Translations under genes and position numbers: made by a program
Source: GCA-2726865 sp050053595
GTDB lineage: Archaea; Thermoproteota; Bathyarchaeia; TCS64
Length of the DNA stretch: 18,993 nt
Reading direction: 5' to 3'
Assembly (NCBI GenBank): GCA_050053595.1
Contig: JASFTK010000020.1
Coordinates: 1 to 18,993, forward strand
Notes under the pieces: model-generated
Told to the model about the DNA's origin: nothing
Databases searched by the model: none
What the model saw: the letters and a program-made list of their open reading frames with translations, nothing else
In this document: piece by piece, positions 14,074 to 18,993 of the stretch
Position numbering within the stretch: the stretch's first letter is position 1
How the letters are laid out: every line of letters begins with the position of its first letter

Positions 14074-14346
14074 CTATCCCTCGTCTTCCTCGTCTACGAT
14101 GTACATCCTGACGGTGTGGAGGGCTTGTAGGAAAGCCCCGCCCCTTGAAGTGATCCTGAACCCCGTGGTGTTCCCATACTCCTCCTCCTTCACAAGCCCC
14201 TTGGAGCAGAGGAACTCGACGATATCCTTAGCCCTGTCCACAGGGAGGTTCGCGCCATAGGAGATCCGCGTTATGGGGCTGATCCCCTTCCTCCTTATCG
14301 TCTCTAAAGTATCCATGTAGATATCGTAACGGGTACGTCTCTTCAA
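14074..14346 (-). CDS. Winged-helix DNA-binding protein (archaeal HTH_45-like)
   Basis: This 90-residue protein follows the archaeal small winged-helix pattern: KRRTRYDIYMDTLETIRRKG (helix 1), SPITRISYGANLPVDRAKDIVEFLCSKGLV (recognition region), the EEEYGNTTGFRITSRG wing, and a C-terminal FLQALHTVRMYIVDEEDE helix and acidic tail. The start is TTG; it is kept because KRRTRYDI is the conserved family beginning. An internal ATG at 14316 would remove most of helix 1. The gene begins 17 nt after the beta-solenoid stop and is probably co-transcribed with it. It may control this cluster, but no target is visible. Confidence 0.8.
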   Translation of the reverse strand: MKRRTRYDIYMDTLETIRRKGISPITRISYGANLPVDRAKDIVEFLCSKGLVKEEEYGNTTGFRITSRGGAFLQALHTVRMYIVDEEDEG

Positions 14347-14363
14347 GGGGAACCAGCCACCAT

Positions 14364-15698
14364 TTAAAATGGAGGTTCAGGCAGGCTTTCAACTTTTTCA
14401 GGCTCATAGCTGAGGCGGGCGTCTCTGTCTATATTGACCTCCTCTGTGAACTTCACCTGGCCTGTGATGATGCATCGGTTCTCGACTGTGACCTTCCTTG
14501 CGTAGATATTGACAGCCCTGCTCCCCCTTCGGAGGTATACCGTATCTGCGTAGACATCCTCCACCCTCGCTCGCTCCCTCACCAAGACCCTTCCAGCGAT
14601 CAAAGGCCCCTCAGCCTCCCCCCGCCTCCCGATATCGATCTCTCCCGCCTTCGCACCGAGCCGGGTTCTCAGGGTGTTGGTCTTGATCAGATCTTGGGCC
14701 TCGATCTTCTCACCCTCGACCCTACCCCCGACCCTGACGACCCTGGCCTTGAGCACTCCTCCGATGTCGGCTTTCCCTCCGACCTTCAACTCATCCTGGA
14801 GATCTAGGTCACCCCGGACCCGGACAGTGCCACCGACATCTATGTTTCCGCCCTTACCTGACCCGTCGATCTTTACCGTCCCACCGACATCTATCGTCTG
14901 GAAGGTCAGGTCCCCGTCGCTCTTGAATGAACCCCCTACGTCAACGTGCCCGCCGATGCCCCCAGCTATCTTGACGGAGCCGCCTACCTTGATAGTACTG
15001 AAGTTGATGGGTTCTCTGGCTTTGAATGAACCCCCGACCTTGACATCGCCCGTTCTGCCCCTGACCACCTTCACGCTGCCCCCGACATCTATCTCCTCCA
15101 CATCGGCCTTATCTTCCAGCTTCACCGAACCACCTACATCGATCTTCTCTGCTTCGACGGGCCCGTATCCCTTGAAGGTGCCCCCGACATTGATGAGGCC
15201 GCTCTTGGTGGAGCCCTCCACCTTGACTGAGCCCCCGACATCTATCTCTCCTACATCGGCGTCTGAATCAACCTTGAATGAGCCTCCGACATCGACGCGG
15301 GCCGCCTTGGTGTCTCCCTTGACTCTGAGGGATCCCCCGACCCTAGCTAGATCTGTCTTCATATTTCCTGAGACCTTGACCCGCCTGTCTACATCCAGCT
15401 TGATGGTCTCAAGGTCTCCTCTCACTTCCAGCTCGCCGTGACGGATCCTTATGGAGTTCTTGGCTGTGAGGTCTCCGTCGACGACGATATCGCCCCCGCT
15501 CCCCCTCAGCCTGTCCGTCTCCAGACCAGACTCGATGAAGCAGTCGTTCCTGTACTCCGTCATCCCCGAGACTTCAATGACACCCCCAGGCCGGCCAGCC
15601 TTGACAGTAGCGTCGTCTATGTAGAGGTCGCCGTCAACCCGGTTGATCTCCTTTGATGTCCTCCGGGTCACCTTGATATCTTCAGGCAATTCTACCAC
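14364..15698 (-). CDS. Bactofilin-like beta-solenoid repeat protein
   Basis: This encodes about 444 residues of tandem turns resembling polymer-forming cytoskeletal (bactofilin, DUF583/CcmA-like) proteins but much longer than a usual bactofilin. The core has 13 VGG turns spaced 16-18 residues apart, with units such as IDVGGSVKVEG alternating with VDVGGSFKVDS. Less regular turns flank the core on both sides (for example DIVVDGDLTAKNSIRI and IAGRVLVRERARVEDVYADTVY). There is no signal peptide or membrane segment, so it is probably cytosolic. It ends in a proline-rich tail. The frame is open to a GTG at 15752, but CCTTTAAAAGG (15721-15731) lies inside that extension about 28 bp before the GTG at 15698, so I favour the shorter leaderless form. 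The cytoskeletal role is inferred from the fold class. Confidence 0.75.
   Translation of the reverse strand: MVELPEDIKVTRRTSKEINRVDGDLYIDDATVKAGRPGGVIEVSGMTEYRNDCFIESGLETDRLRGSGGDIVVDGDLTAKNSIRIRHGELEVRGDLETIKLDVDRRVKVSGNMKTDLARVGGSLRVKGDTKAARVDVGGSFKVDSDADVGEIDVGGSVKVEGSTKSGLINVGGTFKGYGPVEAEKIDVGGSVKLEDKADVEEIDVGGSVKVVRGRTGDVKVGGSFKAREPINFSTIKVGGSVKIAGGIGGHVDVGGSFKSDGDLTFQTIDVGGTVKIDGSGKGGNIDVGGTVRVRGDLDLQDELKVGGKADIGGVLKARVVRVGGRVEGEKIEAQDLIKTNTLRTRLGAKAGEIDIGRRGEAEGPLIAGRVLVRERARVEDVYADTVYLRRGSRAVNIYARKVTVENRCIITGQVKFTEEVNIDRDARLSYEPEKVESLPEPPF
14682..15341 (-). repeat. In-gene tandem repeat, period about 51 bp (17 codons), 13 units
   Basis: VGG tripeptides recur in the beta-solenoid protein at intervals of 17,17,17,17,17,16,17,16,17,17,18,17 residues. 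At the DNA level each unit shares the plus-strand core CCCCCGACATCTAT or close variants. The units have diverged in the rest of their length, so this is an old protein repeat under fold constraint, not a recent DNA expansion. Confidence 0.9.
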
Positions 15699-15720
15699 AA
15701 GGGATGATGGGGCGGATTCA

Positions 15721-15731
15721 CCTTTTAAAGG
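15721..15731 (-). promoter_or_regulatory. Candidate TATA box for the beta-solenoid operon
   Basis: CCTTTAAAAGG on the minus strand is self-complementary except at its centre and lies about 28 bp before the GTG at 15698. It fits a leaderless promoter for the beta-solenoid, winged-helix, small ORF and MFS series. Confidence 0.45.
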
Positions 15732-15749
15732 TAAGATACATGGGATACT

Positions 15750-15760
15750 CACAAATTGTG
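15750..15760. promoter_or_regulatory. Palindrome CACAAATTGTG upstream of the beta-solenoid promoter
   Basis: An 11-bp perfect inverted repeat lies between the stop of the upstream MFS gene and the TATA-like box at 15721-15731. It is placed where an archaeal upstream operator or activator site would be. The winged-helix protein encoded in the same operon is a possible ligand; that is a guess. Confidence 0.3.
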
Positions 15761-15764
15761 ACTA

Positions 15765-16985
15765 TCATTCCCTGGCTTCAGGGGAGTGGGTCTCATGGAT
15801 CCAGATGAAAAGGATCCCCGTGAAGAACCTGAGGGCTGCAGATATCAATAAACCCGTGTGGATGCTCTGAAAACCACTTCCCACCGCCAGTATACTGTCT
15901 GTGATGTATCCTCCCAAGAGATTCCCGGCGAAAGCAGCGACACCGAAGGCTGCAGTATTGGCTGCAAGGTAGGTTGCCCTGAGCTCTGTGGGGGCGAGAT
16001 CGATTATGTAGGTAGGCCCCGAGCTCATCCAAGCCCCCATCCCCAGCCCGAGGACGACCTCTGCGAGGGCGATGTGAACCCAGTTCTGCGCAAAAATATA
16101 GAACAGAGGGGAAACCGCCATGGAGATCCGGCTGAACACAATTATGGGGCGTCGACCAATCCTGTCCATGAGGTGGCCGAAGTACCTCTGAGAGAACATC
16201 GAAGACGCCGATGAGAATATGGAGAAAGCCGCTATCTGCCAGAGCTTCAAGGCGAGTTTATCGACTATGATGAAGGGGTAGAGAGGCCATGCGAAGGCCA
16301 TACCGACGCCGTAGACGATGTTGGTCAGCAGATACCTCCTCAGTCTCCTGTCGTTGAAGACCAGAGAGAGGTGGAGCTCCTCTGACTCCTGAACGGGCGG
16401 CCTCTCCTTCACTGAGAGGCTGAGGAGCCCCGAGATTATGCTGGTCCCCGCAGCTATCGCCAGGATGAGGCTGAAGGATGCTGGGGTTGTCTCCCCTGCC
16501 TGATTGATGGAGATGAAGAAGGCGACGATCATGGCGGCCAGGCTCCCGGCTTGGCTCAGGGCGTTGATCCTCCCTATGGTGGTCCCCCGGGTTATGGAGG
16601 TCGTGTAGTCCCCGAGGAGGCTGTTCCAGGCGGGATAGACTATGCTCCAGCAGAGGGCGACGCCTATGATGAGGGGCATCAGCCAGAGGGGGGTATCCAC
16701 GAATATCATGGAGGCGATGAGGATGCCGTTTAAGATCCTCCCGATTGCGATGAAGACCTTCTTACCATGGCGGTCTGCGAGGCGCCCCCAGAAGAGCTGC
16801 AGGATGTTCCGGCTCAGGCTCTCCATAGCCCTGAGGACGCTCATCTGGCTCACAGTGACCCCGACAGTCACCGCCAAGAAGCTGACATACCTACGGCCAA
16901 GGCTGTCGGAGAACATCCCCATCAGACCCGTCCCATATAGGGAGGGGGAGAGCTCCAGAGCTACCTCCTCTTCAGCCTCACTCAT
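15765..16985 (-). CDS. MFS transporter (second, upstream of the beta-solenoid gene)
   Basis: This encodes 406 residues from the ATG at 16985 (MSEAEEEVAL). The loop 2-3 motif GRLADRHGKK is at 67-76, and the second-half motif GHLMDRIGRRPII is present, with about 12 hydrophobic segments. The frame is open a further 58 residues upstream, but that part is low-complexity, rich in serine, arginine and proline, and overlaps the end of the ABC ATPase gene, so it is rejected. An acidic N-terminal tail (SEAEEEVALEL) precedes the first helix. A CTTTTTTTAG stretch at 17022-17032 could be its TATA box. It does not look like a close copy of the MFS at 12680-13963. Substrate unknown. Confidence 0.87.
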   Translation of the reverse strand: MSEAEEEVALELSPSLYGTGLMGMFSDSLGRRYVSFLAVTVGVTVSQMSVLRAMESLSRNILQLFWGRLADRHGKKVFIAIGRILNGILIASMIFVDTPLWLMPLIIGVALCWSIVYPAWNSLLGDYTTSITRGTTIGRINALSQAGSLAAMIVAFFISINQAGETTPASFSLILAIAAGTSIISGLLSLSVKERPPVQESEELHLSLVFNDRRLRRYLLTNIVYGVGMAFAWPLYPFIIVDKLALKLWQIAAFSIFSSASSMFSQRYFGHLMDRIGRRPIIVFSRISMAVSPLFYIFAQNWVHIALAEVVLGLGMGAWMSSGPTYIIDLAPTELRATYLAANTAAFGVAAFAGNLLGGYITDSILAVGSGFQSIHTGLLISAALRFFTGILFIWIHETHSPEARE

Positions 16986-17021
16986 AGAACCACTGCCAGA
17001 TCGACAGAAAAGGGTGGACGA

Positions 17022-17032
17022 TCTAAAAAAAG
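17022..17032 (-). promoter_or_regulatory. T-rich stretch after the ABC ATPase gene: terminator and/or TATA box for MFS
   Basis: On the minus strand CTTTTTTTAG occurs about 12 nt after the ATPase TGA. A seven-T run after a stop fits an archaeal terminator, and the distance of about 42 nt to the MFS ATG suits a promoter with a 16-nt leader. Confidence 0.35.
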
Positions 17033-17043
17033 TTGAGGTGTGA

Positions 17044-18093
17044 TCAGAGCCTTTGGACGGAGGATGCTTTGAAGGTGAGGTAGACCTCCTGCCCCACGTT
17101 AAGCCCCATCTCCCCCAGGGACTTATGGGTGATCTGGACCTTGAAAGTCCTGCCGACATCCACGTCCAGCCTGACGATACGCCCTAGGTCCTCGATGCGG
17201 GTGATCCGGCCCTTCAAGTTGTTTCTGGCGCTCGATTCCATGAGGTGGCTGGAGACTATGATGTCCCCGGGCCTCACGTGGATGGTGGAGCGACCCTCTC
17301 CGCTGAACGCTGCTCTCACAACGATACCCTCCCCGATGTCGACATGGGTCACCCCGTCGATCATGCTAGAGTCCCCCGTGAAAACATTTGATGACCTAGT
17401 GAACCGGGCCATCTCGGGCGAGGGCTCGACGAACAGACTGCATGGCTCCCCGATCTCCACCACCTCCCCCCTATCCATGAGGACGATCCTGTCTGAGAGT
17501 TCCTCCGCCTGCTCTAGGTTATGGGTCGCCATCACCACAGTTACATCATCCCTCCGCCTAAGCATCCCGATGGTATCCTTCACGATGGAGAGGCTCTCAG
17601 GGTCGAGGTTAGCTGTCGGCTCATCCAGGAGCAGCACCTCGCAACCCAGGGCAAGCGCCCGGGCCAGTGAGAGGCGCTGTTGTTCACCTCCTGATAGCTC
17701 ACTAGATCTCCGATCCCGCAAACCCTCGAGTCCCACTGTGGTGAGGGCCTCCCTCACCCTCTGCGTTATCTCACTTTCCTTGAAACCCCTCACCCTGAGG
17801 CCGTACTCGACGTTGCTCGATACGGTCCCCTTCAGGATGACGGTCCGCTGGAAGACCATGGTGATCCTCCGCCTCACCTCTGGGAAGTTCTTCCCGTCCA
17901 CCTTCACCCCATCGAAAAAAACCTCCCCCATGGTGTTGGTCTCCAGACCCGCGATGATCCTGAGAAGGGTCGTCTTCCCCGATCCATTTGGACCCAGGAG
18001 AGTGAGGGCCTCCCCCCTCTCAACAGTGAAGCTTACACCACGGAGGGCGTCAACCTCCCCATAACGCTTGGTTATCCCGTGTAACTCGATCAA
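17044..18093 (-). CDS. Tungstate/molybdate-type ABC transporter ATP-binding protein with TOBE domain
   Basis: This encodes 349 residues: Walker A GPNGSGKTT at 34-42, Q-loop VFQRT at 80-84, signature LSGGEQQR at 133-140, Walker B LLLDEPT at 154-160 and switch histidine H191. A C-terminal TOBE/Mop-like domain lies at about 270-349 (IHVRPGDIIVSS, LKGRITRIEDLGRIVRLDVDVG, VYLTFKASSVQRL). TOBE domains in this family bind oxyanions or regulate import. It starts at TTG, supported by GGAGGGG about 10 nt upstream inside the end of the permease gene, 2 nt after the permease stop. The tungstate/molybdate assignment comes from domain layout and the TupB-like permease; sulfate or another oxyanion is possible. 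Confidence 0.88.
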   Translation of the reverse strand: MIELHGITKRYGEVDALRGVSFTVERGEALTLLGPNGSGKTTLLRIIAGLETNTMGEVFFDGVKVDGKNFPEVRRRITMVFQRTVILKGTVSSNVEYGLRVRGFKESEITQRVREALTTVGLEGLRDRRSSELSGGEQQRLSLARALALGCEVLLLDEPTANLDPESLSIVKDTIGMLRRRDDVTVVMATHNLEQAEELSDRIVLMDRGEVVEIGEPCSLFVEPSPEMARFTRSSNVFTGDSSMIDGVTHVDIGEGIVVRAAFSGEGRSTIHVRPGDIIVSSHLMESSARNNLKGRITRIEDLGRIVRLDVDVGRTFKVQITHKSLGEMGLNVGQEVYLTFKASSVQRL

Positions 18094-18095
18094 GG

Positions 18096-18788
18096 TCAGA
18101 TACCCCTCCGGGTCAGGTGGATAACGAGGTTTACGGCTCCGACGATGATCATCAGGACTACGGCGAGGGCGATGCCGAGGGCTATGTCTCCTCTCCCGGT
18201 CTCTAGGGCAATGGTTGTGGTCAGGACCCGAGTGGCTCCCCTGATGTTCCCCCCGACCATCAGCGCGACCCCGAGTTCAGCTACCGCCCTGTTGAAGCTA
18301 GCGGTCACCACCAGGAGCACCTCTCCCAGGGACTCCTCGATGACGGTGAGATTCGCCCTTGCCTCTGAAGCCCCGAGGGTCAGGGCGAGGTTCCTGATCT
18401 CGGGGTCCACCGCCTCGAGGGTGTTGGCGACGAAGCTCACTATGATGGGGGTGATCAGGACAGCCTGGCCCAGGATGACGGCTGTGGGGGTGTAGAGCAG
18501 GTTGAGGGAGCCCAGGGGCCCTGACCAGGAGAGAAGCAGCCAGAGGAGGAGTCCCAGGGTCACCGTGGGCACACCCAAGAGGGCGTTGAAGGCACCCCTG
18601 ACCAGCAGCCTCCCCCTGAAGCTGCCGAGGCCGACGAGGATCCCCAGGGGGATGGACCAGCAGGAGGCCAGGAGGGTTGCAGCACCGGATATCGTCAAGG
18701 AGCGGAGGGTTATCTCCATCAGAGCGGGGTCCAGACTGACTATCATAGACGCCGCCTTGAACAGCCCTTCCAAGATAAGCGAAGCCAT
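18096..18788 (-). CDS. Tungstate-type ABC transporter permease (TupB-like)
   Basis: This encodes about 230 residues of an ABC importer permease. It begins ASLILEGLFKAASMIVSLDP, then TLRSLTISGAATLLASCWSIPLGILVG, the typical start of TupB-type permeases. PTVTLGLLLWLLLS and the coupling EAA loop EAVDPEIRNLALTLGAS follow, then FNRAVAELGVALMVGGNIRG and RVLTTTIALETGRGD. About five membrane segments are visible. The frame is open to a GTG at 18812 and an ATG at 18806; the ATG at 18788 matches the family start best, but no Shine-Dalgarno decides it. It lies between the binding-protein and ATPase genes in the standard tupABC order. Confidence 0.85.
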   Translation of the reverse strand: MASLILEGLFKAASMIVSLDPALMEITLRSLTISGAATLLASCWSIPLGILVGLGSFRGRLLVRGAFNALLGVPTVTLGLLLWLLLSWSGPLGSLNLLYTPTAVILGQAVLITPIIVSFVANTLEAVDPEIRNLALTLGASEARANLTVIEESLGEVLLVVTASFNRAVAELGVALMVGGNIRGATRVLTTTIALETGRGDIALGIALAVVLMIIVGAVNLVIHLTRRGI

Positions 18789-18839
18789 ACCAGACACACT
18801 CAACATCGTCACAGATTAAACCCTGAGGACGCTCGCTCC

Positions 18840-18993
18840 CTAGCCAAACAGATCCCCAGCATCAACCCTGAAGCTCTCATGACACTCAGAGCCCTCATGG
18901 AATGCAGCGGCCTCTATCCAACCTGCGATCTCCGGGTCAAATCGGGACTCTAGCAGCGAGACAGCCGGGTTGAAGAGATAGACGCCGTAATCC
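18840..18993 (-). CDS. C-terminus of a TupA-like oxyanion-binding protein (partial)
   Basis: Fifty codons run from the window edge to TAG at 18840-18842. The translation DYGVYLFNPAVSLLESRFDP followed by WIEAAAFHEGSECHESFRVD and a final DLFG resembles the end of tungstate-binding TupA proteins: the Y-x-V-x-L-x-N-P strand, a helix, then a short F-x-V-D-x-x-x-L-F tail. It precedes the permease by a few tens of bases on the same strand, the expected tupA position. With only the tail in view, the identification rests mainly on context. Confidence 0.6.
   Translation of the reverse strand, partial: DYGVYLFNPAVSLLESRFDPEIAGWIEAAAFHEGSECHESFRVDAGDLFG

Noticed and set aside
13975..14076. Pyrrolysine-type TAG decoding as an explanation for the winged-helix stop
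   Set aside because: TAG also ends rpoN, rpsB, the larA homologue and the binding-protein fragment here, so it is used as an ordinary stop; readthrough is kept only as a low-probability option.
14682..15341. Regular 51-bp periodicity resembling a CRISPR or tandem satellite
   Set aside because: The period equals 17 codons in an open frame, the units diverge between short conserved cores, and there are no constant repeats with unique spacers.
14674..15441. 255-codon plus-strand ORF rich in Pro, Thr and Ser
   Set aside because: It is the antisense of the solenoid repeats; its PPT-repeat pattern is a by-product of the VGG repeats on the other strand.
16986..17159. 58-residue N-terminal extension of the second MFS gene
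   Set aside because: Low-complexity sequence overlapping the end of the ABC ATPase gene; a normal MFS N-terminus begins at the ATG at 16985.
17129..18064. 311-codon plus-strand ORF
   Set aside because: It lies entirely antisense to an ABC ATPase with all catalytic motifs; long antisense frames come from GC-rich codon bias.

Overview
The window is archaeal chromosome, roughly 53-55% GC by eye. The evidence is the archaeal RNA polymerase subunit N, archaeal-type ribosomal protein S2, RNase P proteins Pop5 and Rpp30, a type II isopentenyl diphosphate isomerase with an isopentenyl phosphate kinase, and a tRNA with a bulge-helix-bulge intron and encoded CCA. TATA boxes often sit about 23-28 bp before start codons, which suggests leaderless transcripts. 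A folate-type methylenetetrahydrofolate reductase pair (MetF plus MetV) would suit an acetyl-CoA-pathway lineage such as Bathyarchaeia, but I hold that placement loosely. Almost everything is on the minus strand; only the tRNA and one protein gene read on plus.

Region 1 (1-7240, minus) is a housekeeping block read from right to left: rpoN, rpsB, memo, mevalonate kinase, isopentenyl phosphate kinase, type II IPP isomerase, prenyl diphosphate synthase, then metF and a metV cut by the window edge. Genes from rpoN to the isomerase abut or overlap by a few bases, so they look like one operon that joins transcription and translation to lipid precursor synthesis. metF has its own TATA box.

Region 2 (7241-11814, minus) holds a membrane processive glycosyltransferase of the hyaluronan/poly-GlcNAc synthase type. 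Next is an RNA-processing operon (COG1325 RNA-binding protein, Rpp30, Pop5), then a nickel-pincer LarA-family racemase and a small zinc-binding protein.

Region 3 (11815-12650, plus) has tRNA-Arg(UCG) with a 17-nt intron, followed by a stand-alone pyruvate-kinase C-terminal-domain protein (COG1751).

Region 4 (12680-16985, minus) is the least ordinary part. A long bactofilin-like beta-solenoid protein has at least 13 windings of about 17 residues. It is followed at short spacing by a winged-helix protein, a 29-codon ORF in the same frame as the winged-helix gene beyond its TAG stop, and an MFS transporter with a strong Shine-Dalgarno. A second MFS transporter lies just upstream.

Region 5 (17044-18993, minus) is a tungstate/molybdate-type ABC importer: the C-terminus of the binding protein, the permease, and the ATPase with a TOBE domain.

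No CRISPR array, insertion sequence, rRNA or integrase was seen. No stretch longer than 300 bases lacks a gene. The best candidate for something undescribed is the beta-solenoid, winged-helix, small ORF and MFS cluster. I can support its architecture but not its function.
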